A DNA stretch of 64,000 bases from Yponomeuta sedellus (GCA_934045075.1 OW203729.1:6295816-6359815); one strand, 5' to 3'; counted from the stretch's first letter, positions 1 through 11,879 are shown. Numbers and translations: made by a program. Notes: generated by a model from the sequence alone, not told the origin.

Positions 1-151
1 CGCGCGCCAATTCAGCCTCGGCGTCGCGCAGGGAATCGCCGAGCGCGCCCGTCTCGGCCGCCAGGAAGTCCTGCATCTCGGCCGCCTCGCGCTCGGCCTC
101 GGCCAAGCGCGCCTCGAGGCTGCGGGCCGCCTCTCGAGCCGAGCACGCTTC
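1..151 (-). CDS. Exon D of the same gene: coiled coil, truncated by the window edge
   Basis: Acceptor gatatcaatgttcag (AG ending at 152); the exon starts in phase 0, exactly as exon C requires. The 50 visible codons are strongly Ala/Glu/Arg-rich (for example EAARSLEARLAEAEREAAEM) and extend the same coiled coil. The frame stays open to base 1, so the exon or gene continues outside the window. Across the four exons about 520 codons are visible. Confidence 0.8.
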
Positions 152-238
152 CTGAACATTGATTGATATCAACCCTTTATCTGCACGGGTCTCTTCAGAC
201 AAAGGGGCATGAATCTATCGTAATGAATCTTTTGAATG

Positions 239-318
239 TTCCCACTGCTGGAGCACATCCTGCATCGCAGGAAGGTTAGGCTATACTTCACCACGGGGGC
301 CAAGTCCGGAAGGAGGGA
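239..318 (-). mobile_element. SINE fragment, (TGA)n-tailed lepidopteran family
   Basis: Reverse-orientation piece of the family seen full length at 17985 and 63210. It contains cccactgctgg, the imperfect inverted pair cctgcatcgcagg, and ccacgggggccaagtccgga. It lies in the intron between exons C and D. Confidence 0.65.
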
Positions 319-369
319 GAGGAATTTGAAAGGCGGTTCAATAATATGTGAAGTACACTTTTAAAAAAT

Positions 370-700
370 ATTTTTAGATGGCAATGATGTCTGGAATTAA
401 AGCCAGTAAGTACAATGTAAGAGTTCAACTTTTTATGATAATTATGTAAATTCTGTTAATTAAGGACTTTGAAAAGTCTAACTTTGGAGTTTCTTTTTGT
501 TAATTTTTTCTCCAAAATTATCAAGATTTCGAAAGGGACATCTAGTTTAACTTATAACGTTCATCAAGTCGCAGTTTCTGTGCTATCAATCGCCATACCA
601 TTTTATATTGATAAATCAGCAGACTCTGTCGCAGAAATATTTGTCGCGACGTCTCATATGATTTTCTCGTAGTCACTCGTACATTGTCGGACGTTGAATA
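370..700 (+). mobile_element. 3' end of a non-LTR retrotransposon, truncated
   Basis: Shares a string of blocks with 18510-18725: agatggcaatga, gtctggaatt, aagccagta, then tttctcc, the gtttctgtgct motif and others in the same order. The copy at 18346 retains coding sequence just upstream, so this is the 3'-UTR part of the same LINE family. It lies in the intron between exons C and D and is oriented opposite to the host gene. Confidence 0.55.
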
Positions 701-803
701 CAGAACATCCAGTTATAAGTAATTAAAGCAGGTCCAAAGCTAAAACAGAAACTTTCTGCTTGGTATTGTAATTTAGAGAAAATCTTCAAGGAAGACTGCC
801 TAC

Positions 804-931
804 CGCGTTAAGTTTATCGCAGTGGTCCCTCAAGGTATCTGTCTCGGCTTGTTGCCGCGCCGCGAGCTCGCCCGCTGCTCGCAGCTGCTCCTCGAGGGCA
901 CGGAGACAACCCTCGGCCCCAGCACCGGCGC
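804..931 (-). CDS. Exon C of the same gene: coiled coil
   Basis: Acceptor gggcttcttcag (AG ending at 932) and donor AACGCG|gtaggcag. It is 128 nt: 2 nt finish the Gly codon begun in exon B, followed by 42 codons ending in phase 0. The protein starts with a Gly/Ala linker (AGAGAEGC) and continues as coiled coil (LRALEEQLRAAGELAARQQ). The first part of this exon and its acceptor are duplicated upstream in the intron at about 998-1130. Confidence 0.82.
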
Positions 932-997
932 CTGAAGAAGCCCAAAGATTGGTCAGTTATTTAAAGTAGGACACCTTTGTAAAATAGCACGTAAATC

Positions 998-1130
998 TAC
1001 GCAAGGGTACGGAGACAACCCTTGGCCTCAGCACCGGCGTCTGAAGAAGGCGTTTGATTGGTTAGTAATGCAAAAGTTGGGTCTTGTAAAGTCGTCAGCA
1101 CGTACACCTTTGCTCGCGTGCACTTAACTG
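998..1130. repeat. Intronic tandem copy of the exon C 5' end and its acceptor
   Basis: Sequence from about 1005 to 1130 repeats that from about 893 to 1010: cggagacaaccc, ggcc.cagcaccggcg, ctgaagaag, gattggt.agt, and then agcacgta follow in the same order in both. On the minus strand the copy keeps an acceptor (ccttcttcag, AG at 1041) and the reading AGAEAKGCLRTLA in the phase of exon C. It then meets a TAG stop at 1000-998 and has no donor. It is best read as a degenerate pseudo-exon created by local duplication. Confidence 0.65.
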
Positions 1131-1405
1131 AGACCCGTATGGCCGACTTTAAAACAAAAATGTTGTTAAGTTGTTCTCGGAGCGTGACGAGAGCGTAGAT
1201 GTGTTTTCGTCTGATGCAGAGAATAACATCTACAACAGCGTAGGAAGTCTAACTTAACGGCTAATCGCTCCGCACGCTCGTCAACGACAATACTAGTAAC
1301 TTGAGCGTGAAGTCTCTCTTCGTTACAAGCGCCCCAGGGAATTTGTAATCGACCGATATATAATTACAGCACGAAATCGATAGTAAAAAAAACTGCCACA
1401 CTCAC

Positions 1406-1632
1406 CAGCGCCAGCCAACTCCAGCAGCCGCTTGGTATTCCTGTCCAGCTCTTTATGTGCAGCCAGCCGCGCCGCGCGCTCGTCAGCGAGCATAGCCTCG
1501 GCGCGTAGTCTCCGCGTCCGCTCCTCATCACAGGCGGCCTCGGCCCGAGCCACGGCAGCTGTCAGGCGAGAGGTTTCAGAGTCCCGGGCGCTCGCCTGAA
1601 CGCCGCGGTGGCACTTCGTCACTTCTACACGG
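1406..1632 (-). CDS. Exon B of the same gene: start of the coiled coil
   Basis: Acceptor ccctttccag (AG ending at 1633) and donor GGCGCTG|gtgagtg. The exon is 227 nt: 1 nt completes exon A's Ser codon, then 75 codons, then 1 nt passes to exon C. The first dozen residues (RVEVTKCHRGVQ) are mixed. After that comes alanine-, glutamate- and arginine-rich heptad-like sequence (for example VARAEAACDEERTRRLRAEA) typical of a long coiled coil. GC content is far above the flanking introns. The frame is open and the phases match on both sides, which is strong evidence for a real exon. Protein family not identified. Confidence 0.82.
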
Positions 1633-1960
1633 CTGGAAAGGGATTTTTTATTGTTAGGTCATCCGAGTTCACGGCTTGGCAATGATTGGCAACGAGTTTG
1701 TGTCAGTAGCCAGGGGATGCAATTATACCAGGGGTCACTAGGGGTTAGCACTTCACTGTTTTCTATTACACTATAAGCTAGAAAATGAATATGAGGAAAT
1801 AAAGATACAAGGGTTTACTATCATCTACAGCTCTACATATTTAAAAGGAAGGCTTACCCTTCCGTTGCGCTGCCGATGATGAACAGAGTAAAAAATATGA
1901 GATCGACAGAGCATTATTCTACAGAGTGGGGGTTCTGATACAAAATATAGGTTTTGTTAC

Positions 1961-3023
1961 CTGTCAATGTGTGGCTGTAGTCCGCCCAACGCCGCTTCCA
2001 CGTCAGACCCAAGAAGAACCGTCTGCACCGTCTTCTCCGCGTATATCCTAACTCGGGTCTTAGTGGTGGACCGCGAAGACATGGATCTCGTAATCGTAGG
2101 CCGACGGGACGTCGGTGGCGTGACGTCATGTTTGGGCGAGCTATCGGTATCATCTCGACGCCGACGCGGTAAGGTTCCGTATTTTTCTGCTGTAGCTCGC
2201 GTGATACTCGTGTCCATAACATTTGAAATGCGCGGTCCGTTTGTCGCCGGCCACCTTTTCTCCTCACAGGGTGAGTTAGGTGTTCTACACCGGGCTGTCG
2301 AAGTCTTTGTCGGCTTGGCACGTAGAGCTGGGCTCTCTCTCACTAGGCTAGGAAGGTCGCCGGTCGGGCGAATGCGCGGTTTCGGCGTTAGCGGTCTGGG
2401 CTTTTCTGGCGGAACGGGCTTCTCTCGGCTGCGCGCTCGCTCTCTGGTTGCTAGGTTTGGTCCTCTCGGAGCCGTGACTGGTCGAGGCGTAGAGGCGCCC
2501 AAAGGAGTTCTTTTTTGAGGTTCCGTTAAAGTTACATTAACGTGACGCCTTGGTCTTGGCGGGGCACCCGCTACGGACGAGCTCTCTGAACCGCAGCCTG
2601 ACCCACATGACACTACACTAGACGCACAAGACCGGGAGCCTCCGCCGCTGCTCAGCGCGCGTCCACAGCCCTCGACCCCGCTGTCGCTACCCGCGGCTCC
2701 AAGAACCAGCTCATCGGCAGCTGGTAGACTGTCTAGATCCAGGGACCGGGCGTCTTCCTGCACTTCACATACGTCGTGTTCCACATTTGTGACGAGTTTC
2801 ACTTCAGTCTTTTCCTCAGTGGTCTCTACGACGACGCCACTTTCGTTGTTATCACACGTGGGTTTTGAAGGCTCGCTTTCAGTCTTTGCCTCGTCAGTCT
2901 TAGGCACGTCCGTCGTGGGTACTTCAACGTCTTCGTCTACCAATGGCGGATCCTCGGCCGGCTCGCTACCGACGCCGATGGAGACTTTACCTTCTTCTTC
3001 CATGGCTGGTTCAGTTACATGTT
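1961..3023 (-). CDS. Exon A of a coiled-coil gene: acidic, Ser/Arg/Pro-rich region
   Basis: First visible exon of a minus-strand gene that continues through exons at 1632-1406, 931-804 and 151-1. It begins after an acceptor (cttgttgcag, AG ending at 3024) and ends at a donor (GACAG|gtaac). An ATG at 3003-3001 sits in good context (gccATGg), but the frame is open back to the acceptor, so this may be an internal exon or the start exon. From the ATG it encodes 347 codons plus 2 nt. The order is an acidic Glu/Asp/Thr-rich stretch (about residues 1-110), a Gly/Ser/Cys patch, then Pro/Arg-rich sequence with many SR, SP and TP sites and a GTLPRRRR motif near the end. No globular domain is recognised; it looks disordered and phosphorylatable. 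The last 2 nt join the first nt of exon B as a Ser codon. I do not recognise the family; a cytoskeletal or scaffold role is only inference from the downstream coiled coil. Confidence 0.8.
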
Positions 3024-6000
3024 CTGCAACAAGAGAAGTAATCTGTAAGTGATTTTGATTGCGTTCGGATTACATTTAGGTTTTTGAAACGCAATATTAA
3101 TCTCACGACTCAATTGTATTTCCACACAACCTAGGTACACCTAGGAGTGTGAAAATACAACAATGAAGCGAAATAATGCCAGACATTGTGCTCAAGGCCG
3201 CATAATTCCTAGATGTATACCTTTATTTGGTGACAACAAACAGCTAATATTACTTATTAGATGGATTTATAGCCCAGAGGCCGAACAATAAAGTGCAGGG
3301 GCAACAGGGGCAGATTGCGGTGCGGCTGCAGTGTTATGCGGGCAGCGGCCCCCTAGGGAGATAACCGCTATTGTCCGGTTTGATGACAGGCCTGTATTGC
3401 TACTACGCAGTTTAGAATTAGTCTAGCATTTCCTTTAACACTTTGAATTTAGTTTTACACGATAAACGAAAACTTTAATGTAAGACGCAGTGTTCGATGT
3501 GATGTAGACAAACTTTTGTCTGCGAATTTTACGATTTCACCAAACTTTTGGTATTACTTTTACTTGTTGCACTATTTAAAAATAGGATAAAATAATTGTA
3601 GTTGATAATATTTCCCCTAAAATCTCTACGTTCACTAGTTCAAAAATAGGAGTTAAAATCATTGCTACGAATGGTCCGGCGCTAGGTCAAGTCCAAACAG
3701 TTACAAACTTCAGTAAACGAATATGGGCATTGTAGATAGAGGCTTACTATTGAGGAATACCTCTTTGCTTACACGACAACGGCATTTCTCGAGCTAACAA
3801 ACGTGCGTAGCAACTTTTATGGCTTCATTTTACATTCGTTTCACAATGATGTTGGTACTCTGGATTACGATGACGTATATATCGCAAAACATGACTGTAC
3901 GCACTGTGCACTTGTACAGTAAGACGAGTTTGTAAAGCTTTATACTCAATACAACTTTATACACTATTTCAGGATGCACTTTGTGTTGATGAGTAGTTAC
4001 TTTTTTACACGTTATTGCACAAGTGAGTGGGATACATTGATAATGTTCATAACATACAAAAGCGAACTTATTTCAAAGGATATTTCTTCCTACCAGCCTA
4101 AAAAGTGATAAAAGTAACATTATGGATTAATGGCTCATTTAAGTATGAAATATTACGACTTCTACGTAGAAAAAGAAATTTCAAAGGCCACATACACAAC
4201 TGTCAGAGATGATCAAAATTCAAACATAGATACATATTGACCATATCAGTGTAAAGGTATAGACTCAGACGCAAGACATGCAAGCGAGTGTCTGACACGA
4301 ATAACAATAAAGGAAAATCTATCGCGGCATTGCAGTTTCTCTCCCCGAGACGATACAATGGCGGTTCCCAGGGCTCCGCTGACGGGCCCGGCCTCGGCTG
4401 CACATTAGCCCACCTACGGCGTGATGACAGAAGGCGCTATTTTGTTACGCTACCTACAACTACCCGCGGTTTGATGAAGAGTTTTATGTGTGCCTAAATG
4501 TAAGTACCTATCTAAAGCTGGTGGTAGGGTAACCTACAACCGAAGTGAATATAGCACCTATATATCTGGTTTATTTATTAGAATGCTCTAGAAAATAAAA
4601 GGCAAGCATCATGCATTTTACGTATCCGATTGTGCTTTGTGCTAAATAAACAAGAGCAGCGGCGGACGTGAAGATGATAGGATTTTATGGAATAAAATCT
4701 TGCAGAATCGTAGAAATAGGAGTACTCTGCCTGCTTTTGGAAACACTAACAGTCGTCGCACTTATACAATTTAAACAAAATACAGAGATAATATTAATAA
4801 CTAAATAAAAATATTTCGAGAAACTGTGACGGAATAGCACGTAGAAAAAATCAAATGTAAACCAGGATAAAAACGTGCCAAACACGGTTAAAAAAATAAA
4901 TGTTATTTAATTCTTTATTAACATGAAAATAAAGAATAAAATAATATTTATTTTTTAAAAACTGTCTTACCATACTCTTATGCATTCGACAGCAATTCAA
5001 CCATTAAATTTTAGTTGTGAAATCACCTTTAATGTAACAGAATAGAGTGCACGCGTCTAAAGGTTGATGTACTGTCGACTGTACCCATACAATAACGTAC
5101 TTATGAAGAAACGGAATTCTTACGACAAGCCATTTATTATTTTGCAAGGTGTGGATGTTTTAAATCAATGGTTCTAAAAATCCTGTCTGTCAGTCACATA
5201 AATGTACTTTGTCTACTGACGACGGGGTGCTTTTGTATTGTCTTGTTTTGTATCACTCGTAACAAATCACAATAAAACACGTTACATTATGTACCTCCGT
5301 ACCGTTTTGCACAACCACAAAGACCTGTGGCATTCCCACAAGCAACACGTTTACGAAAACAATGGAAATGAGACAGCACTTAGCAACAAAAACAATTGAA
5401 AATCAACAACATCCACAGAAACTAAATGTCCAAGCTGTGAACAATTAAAACGCACATAACTCACCACCACCACCTATCCATCTAATCTATCTTGTGTAAC
5501 AACCGGTAAACAGCAAGCTGTTGACGTTGCAAGATAACATTGCTAATCGACGATAGCTAATTCATAAATTTCGCTTCGTTGAGTCGCTCTGAATCCTCTG
5601 GTTTGGGTGATTGAATGTCCGATCCGCAATATCGTAAAACTATAATAAAATTGTGCTTCACGTCCGCCTACTAAAAACTAATCAGTTACGAAGCTAGGTC
5701 TAACCGTTCACTGCCATTGCTGTTGTCACGGAAATGACTTACCTCGGAAGATCTAACCCCAAGGATAAAATTTGTTTACGTATTGCAACCAATTATAGCT
5801 CGTTGAAGTTTTTTGGAAAAAAAAAATACATCTACATTTCAATGCACTCGATAGATATTTGACATCATCAGCTACTTCAGCCGATGACCTAACGTGCATT
5901 AAATCATCGTAGACGGAACCCACAGCCCAGGGTCCGGGTCATCGCACCTCGTCAAGGGCATAAGCCGGACTGATTACAACAACTTTAGTTTTACCACCAG

Positions 6001-7160
6001 TGGTAACGCAGTCAACGACTGTTTAATTCGGCACGGTAGTGTAAGGAACTTACAAAACAAATACAGAAGAACAGCTTTAGTCGACCCGGTAAATCCTATC
6101 CTCATCTTTACATAGACTCATAGTGACGTGTTTTTACAATGGTTGGAAATTATCATGATGTTTCATTTGGATGCACCCGACAATCACTAGGCAGTCGCAA
6201 TTGGACCCGAACGACTATGTAAAAGCATGTAAGTTTTATTATTATTTTAGAGAAGACCTTTTGTGCCCTGAATTTTACATGCCAGACTAGCTGTCTGCGT
6301 TTGCGCATTAATTAAGAGCAGCTATTTTTACCGGACGCCGTCGGTATGGGGGGGTTTTGATAATGGATACAATCTGCCGTGGAATAAATGGTGTAGTTTG
6401 TCAAGTAAACATGCCGACATATTGGTTGGTGTCAAAATAGAATAGAACATCAATTGTTGTACCTCAGAAATAAGTACAAATCTCATAAATCGTATCAATC
6501 GGCTCAGAGTGCTTAGTGCGAGTTTGACAGATCCAATCGAATAACTTTACTACCGCATTAATCGAGCATTGAGTATGAGTAAGTTAACCGTTCGAACTGG
6601 CAAAACGCTGTCGCAGTACAACTCGCACACGCGTTGAAATCGGATCGACTATTCGGTGTTACAGTTTGTTTTTGTAGTGTTGATTCATAGCAACTTGTTT
6701 TGAAGCTTAATATCAAGTAGGTATGTAACAAATCTACGCACTTTTCTTTAATAGCTGCGGGTCGATGTAAGTGTCAAAGCGTTGTCACGCTACTAAAACT
6801 GATTTCGAAGCCAATCCCAACATTGAATACCTCATCTCTCCTTCGTTTCTCCTTCAAGTTGCAGCATAAACGACTTATTAATTCGGTTTAATCACGGGGC
6901 CATCAGTTACCGGTGTCGAGGCCACGGCGAAGGTCTCGACGTTAGGCGTCTCCGTCATGCTTTATTGCTCGCCTAGTCGGCAATTAGCGAGAGAAATTCA
7001 CGTTTTGCAAAACTCCTAGTATCGCAGCATAAAAGATTTGTTGCAGTTTCTTTCTTCTGTACTCTTATTAAATAGCTAAACTTATGCATAACCCTTGCGA
7101 TACGAAATAAAGTCACCCAACTTATAAAGAATATTAAGAAATTTTAGGCTCCATGGAGAG
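3024..7160. other. Intron or 5' flank of the coiled-coil gene; no gene seen
   Basis: AT-rich sequence without a convincing ORF or exon. Small GC-richer islands occur near 3290-3370, 4320-4460, 5920-5960 and 6890-6980; they could hold untranslated exons or regulatory DNA, but nothing in them is diagnostic. A motif gagtgcac / gatgt.ctgtcgact at 5040-5095 recurs at 42415-42475 and partly at 37175-37235, so it belongs to a dispersed repeat. Confidence 0.5.
6505..6636 (-). mobile_element. Half copy of the CAGAGTGCTTAG MITE
   Basis: Begins with the 21-bp terminal repeat (cagagtgcttagtgcgag...) and is nearly identical to the reverse complement of the right half of the complete element at 11570-11877. 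It includes the shared blocks gttaaccgttcgaactggc and aaaacgctgtc. The second terminal repeat is missing. Confidence 0.7.
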
Positions 7161-7167
7161 CAAACCA

Positions 7168-7262
7168 CCAACCCGGACTGTCTAGGCCCCTTTGGTGGAG
7201 CATGGACTAACCTTCCTGCGATAGAGGAAGAGACCCGTGCCCCTGCAGTGGTGACTTAGAAA
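7168..7262 (+). mobile_element. SINE fragment, (TGA)n-tailed family
   Basis: Forward copy of the family core: ccaccaacccggact, ggtggagcatgg, ttcctgcgat, ggaagagacccgtgcccc. Both ends are truncated relative to the copy at 17985. Confidence 0.6.
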
Positions 7263-10200
7263 GAGTTCGAAAAGATCAAAATAGGTTCCATTAGTACTTT
7301 TTGCAGGCGGTTCACGTGTATTGCATTTCATTACATTTACAAGACAAAAGCGCTAGTTTACGTACGAAATTTGAATAACTCAAATCATGAAATGATAAGT
7401 GGATATGTAAGTGGACTAATTAGTCGCGACTGATTAGTCATATCGACTGTTTGCGTAATATATGTTTGTTTATATTCATGTATGCAGTGTATTCGTTATG
7501 CTTAATGAGTTAATTTAATCTTTCGACGAAGCCTCACTTTGGGTGCGAATGTTACGTACACTGCTTCATTAACTGCGGTTACCCAAAGATTTTTTGCTGT
7601 GTCTAGATAGAAACACAAATATAATATTGTTCTGATGATTCCGCTTCTTAATAATTAATATTAATGAGACCTAACGATTACCCTTATATCACGTATTTAC
7701 CACCATCGGTTTGGTAGTTTGAATAAGAAGTTCTTGGCGAAACGTTCGAATTGCAACGAAAATCATGAAACAGGTACGACTTTCGCAAGAAAACGTCTAT
7801 CGTTTATGTATGTTTTGGCTGTTCTGAACAGTTGAGTCGTACACGGAATAAGTAAATAGGAGAAAAGGTTTTTGATCTGAACGTGAAGAAACTTCTTGCA
7901 GGAGATCCGGTTCAAAACGTAATAACGTAGCCTTTTAATGTATTTTGTTTTCTGGTGTGTGCAATAAAGAGTTCTAATCTAATCTACAACATCGTAGGTA
8001 GAAAAACCCAGATAAAAAGAATTAATTGTATTGGGTCTTAATTTGACATAAAAAATTGACAGTCCCCTATGCTTTAAAGATATAAAAAGCAAAGAAATAG
8101 ACAATTACAGGGTGTAACAACATCCTCACATACATCCGAAAATAGTACGTTTTACCCAAAATTCCAGTGACTTTTGCTGTAGGCAACTTCAGAGCCGTGA
8201 TAAAAATAGCTATTCGAAACTAAAATTACAAACCACTTGCGGCATTAGAATCTACTGAATAGCTGATAAATTTGTGGGTATTGACGAGTAGGACCTCCTA
8301 TTTTGGGTTGTTTCTACCTATATGGGGATTATGTTACTCCCTGTATATTAATCTAAAGACAGTAAACATTTTCCGGCGTGTGTTGTCTACACTGATAGCA
8401 CACGACAGAAAAGGAAGCTCTGTAATTATTTGTGGTAGTGTAAATATTTACGCCAGGTCTGGTCTTGACTGCCGTACAAGGGACAAAAAATAGAATACCT
8501 TTTACCCCCATGGCTCTCGTATAAACATTGAAAACATTGAACTGGAATAGTGTTGAGATACAGCAGTGTACACACAAAATACTGTTCATTCGGAGATAGT
8601 TGATGAAACATTTTTCTTTTACCTAACCTAAGGCTCTCGACATTCCTTAGATATGTTTTGTAATTCTTTTTTCTGGTTGTGCAATAAAGTGTTCTCTATC
8701 TATGTCTCCTAGTGGTCTGAGTCTTCGCCTACCATCAATGTTATTTTAAGCAACCGTTGTAGTGCATACTTGAAATGACTGAATTTCTGTCAATAAAAGC
8801 TTTGAATGAACGACGTAGTGTCAGAATAGTGGATAATAAAGTAGTTTAAGACATTTAGTTTAAGGCATTTGTAGGGGCAAAAAATCTCTATTTGAGGCTT
8901 GGCACGGAATGGGCAGACGCATGCATCTCTGCCAACTTGCTGGAGCGTTGGCTCACCTAAGCCGGTGGGGGCTGAACGAGGATAGGAAAAAATTGCGTGG
9001 CTTAAAAGAGGATTACGTCCAACAGAATTGAGGTTTTACTCAATCAGATGTAGCTGATAGTAATATCCTGGCTCCGGTATGTACATTATTTGTGGTTCGT
9101 ATTGACTGCAAATAAAGCTGCCATGGACTTCAAGACATTGTCATATACGGTTGTATTGCGGACATTACAGAACTAAAACTTTCACAAGCACTACACATTC
9201 TTAACATAATTCCGTGAATAAAAGAGTCCTACCGAGTTTAGCTTATTATTTGACGAGCTTAATCATGGTGAGTAGAGGCGGAGCTCGCGTCGTGGTTGGT
9301 CGTCTTAAGTGATTCCGGAATTAAGCCAAGAACCATTATAGCCTTCAAGTACTACGTAAAAGTTGGACTGCCACGGAATCATATTCACTTTTTGTATTTG
9401 TTTCCCCAGATAAGCTCAAAGTAGATGGTGTGTCCCATAAAAATGTCGCCATGTGCGTTGTGAAAGAGATAAGATTGTATGAAAGTGTTGCTTTCTTTGA
9501 ACACTGAAGCCACACGAGTCGATGACACGTTAACAACTTGTGTCCAGACATGGTGTAAACTCACACATACAACCTACAACTTTCTGTAAGATGAAGACAA
9601 CAGTGTAGGTTAGGCGCTATACACACATTTCTAAAGGGTAACTTTGTCAGTTTGACATTAACAAGTCTGAGCTTCGGCTCAGACTTTAAACTCAAGAGAG
9701 ATTTGAACATTTCAATATTGTGGAACATGACATCGAGGAACTTTTTGTCAAATCATGTCAGTCACGCCTCGATGCTTTTAAAATTTATAATTAACGTTTG
9801 TTCAATAGTCGCATTTGTGCTGAACACATTAAGGACCACTTGCTATATTTATTTACTACGCAAAAGAGGTACCAAGCCTATACAGTACAGTAGCTACTTA
9901 AGAGCACTGAAGTGTCGAATATAAACTCGAAGCGTCAAAGTATCGGTTGACTGATTGATGACAGTGTTAGTTCACCGTTCTCATCATGTAAAAAAATATC
10001 GCAGTCGAGTGCTAATTGAATTGTTTACTTCCATGAACTTTTGGTGTTATTTGTGGCAGTGGTTTGAACTTTAAAGTTTTTTAATTTTTTGTCTATTTTC
10101 GTCACAAGTCTTTAAATATGGCGTTCAGCCAGTTAACATTTTAGTTCATTACGTGACAGGCAAACACTTGAAGCTTCCTTTTTTGTGCACAATAAATTTA

Positions 10201-11200
10201 ATTTGGGCCAAAGTAGGATCATTTATTTCTGTATGGACAACGAATTATTAACTTGATGTGCTAACTGGGTCCTCGTTAAAAAATACGTGACCAATGTAGC
10301 CTAACCTTATGTAAATAAGTAATTTATGTAGTTGATATCCCGGATATTTAATACAAATGAAAACCCTAGGTTATACATAGCTCTGATGAACAGTTTAAAT
10401 AGCCTTACCTCAAATAAATTGCCTTATCTTTTGTCCTATGACCGTGAGAGAGTTCTAATTAATAAAATGTATGAAACGAAAACACTGCGTTTATTTTAAA
10501 ACTGTGGATAGAAAACACATCATCAGAATAAACAGAAAAAGAGGCAATTTGCAAGTAGGTAAAAATTGTCAGTAGTAGAGTTACGTCAAACGGTGAAGAA
10601 CCACGTTAAAATCCAAAAGACAATCGATAGAACGTGTGACGTAATTGTAATTTTGATTTAAAAATGACCATGTCGTAGTGAAAAGAATATAAAAAATGTT
10701 GGAAATAGATTTACACCGTTAGAACCTAAAAATAAATCTTTTGGTCGTTAAATTCTTCGCATTGTGTTTTTCAGCGAGTTTTTGCGGTGTGAGAATGCTC
10801 TACACTAGTCTAAGATCCCGATGTTTTGAAAATATTGCGCCAACAAATATCCTACTAGTTTTCTAAAAAAAAAAAACTTCAAAATATTGGTAAACCTTAC
10901 CGAAATTTTTGAGAATAAATTATTATACTACATTATGTGCGTTTCTGCAATTTATTTCGAATGCATGTACAACAAAAACTGCGACTTTGAACCTCAATAT
11001 AATTATCCTAAGCCGTTGTTTTTTCCGGTGTGGTTATGATGGAAAAATAAAAAAGGTGGAAAAAGGGCTTTAAGTGAATTAACACTGGGTATGTGACTAT
11101 AACACGACCCACGCGTGAGGTATTTGTTTTTTCTACTAGATAAATAGAGATAGAGAAAGATACACTTTATTATTTAATTATTTAGACGACCTCTGTAATG
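7263..11200. other. AT-rich sequence without a recognised gene
   Basis: No supportable coding region. LINE-like 3' tails with gtgcaataaag followed by gttctaatct or gttctctatc occur at about 7905-7985 and 8640-8705; a related tail is at 48655-48690. The dispersed motif cagggtgtaacaa...ctcacatac.tccgaaaatag at 8106-8145 is shared with the duplication at 38291. A 10-bp hairpin with a TTCG loop lies at 9663-9686. Confidence 0.4.
9663..9686. other. 10-bp hairpin with TTCG tetraloop
   Basis: AAGTCTGAGC-TTCG-GCTCAGACTT is a perfect inverted repeat. UUCG is a known stabilising RNA tetraloop, but no gene context suggests that it is transcribed. Confidence 0.5.
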
Positions 11201-11204
11201 AAAT

Positions 11205-11340
11205 GAAATGATGTGATGTCGTTGTTTCTGGTTCCCACGACATAGGGTATCCTAGTGTGGGGCCTGAAGCAATGTATGTGCTTGTATGTAAATGTTATGT
11301 TATTGCACGGCCAGAAAAAAGAACTACTACTACTACTCAT
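11205..11340 (+). repeat. Dispersed repeat, second copy at 12950-13045
   Basis: Both copies share gtttctggttcccacgac, agggtatcctagtgt, gaagcaatgtatgtgc and gtatgtaaatgttatgtt. This copy ends in (CTA)n at 11322-11338, the pattern of a short tandem 3' tail. It is probably the 3' end of a non-LTR element. Confidence 0.5.
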
Positions 11341-11389
11341 TCTGAACCATTCGGTGTGAGAATGCTCTACACTAGTAAAAACCCTTCCC

Positions 11390-11566
11390 GTTCGAGTCCC
11401 GGCATGTGTGGAATTCTTAGCCTCTAAATAGGTTTTTAAAAAACCTTATTTAGAAACGACAATTTGCCCACCGCGGATTAGTAATTGGAAGCGCTGAGGT
11501 ATTTGAACACCTCAGGCACTCCGGTTTCCTCACGATGTTTTCCTTCACGGTTAGCGAGTGGTTTTG
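11390..11566. mobile_element. Composite SINE: tRNA-like 3' half joined to an inverted SINE body
   Basis: Contains cgttcgagtcccggcatg (tRNA B-box-like) and tagcctctaaatagg as in the SINEs at 47398 and 54705. These are followed by a small palindrome around ctaaatagg...ccttatttag. The GTGAAGGAAAACATCG-type body then follows in reverse (cgatgttttccttcac, 11533-11548). Confidence 0.6.
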
Positions 11567-11569
11567 CTA

Positions 11570-11877
11570 CAGAGTGCTTAGTGCGAGTTTTTTAACTAGT
11601 CGATCGCGTTAAAGTAAACTCATATTTCTATGGCATCGAGGAAGCGCCACCTAGCGACAAGTATGGAAATTTAAAATTGCTGAGTGCGAGTTGTAATGGT
11701 TTACGTTGAGAAGTGAACACGTTTACCAGCCAAAACACGAATAAACGCGAGTGCGAGTTGTACTGTGACAGCGTTTTGCCAGTTCGAACGGTTAACTTAC
11801 TCATACTCATTACAGAATGCTCGATTAACGCGGAAAGTTATTCGATTGGATCTGTCAAACTCGCACTAAGCACTCTG
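11570..11877. mobile_element. 308-bp MITE with 21-bp perfect terminal inverted repeats
   Basis: The left TIR at 11570-11590 (cagagtgcttagtgcgag...) matches the reverse complement of 11857-11877 exactly. The interior repeats the phrase gtgcgagttgta and has no transposase, so the element is non-autonomous. No clear target-site duplication is visible. A half copy lies at 6505-6636, showing that the family is dispersed. Confidence 0.8.
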
Positions 11878-11879
11878 GT

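Noticed and set aside
1967..2518. 183-codon plus-strand ORF opposite exon A
   Set aside because: Shadow of the GC-rich minus-strand exon, which has matching splice phases on both sides; the plus frame has no domain or splice context.
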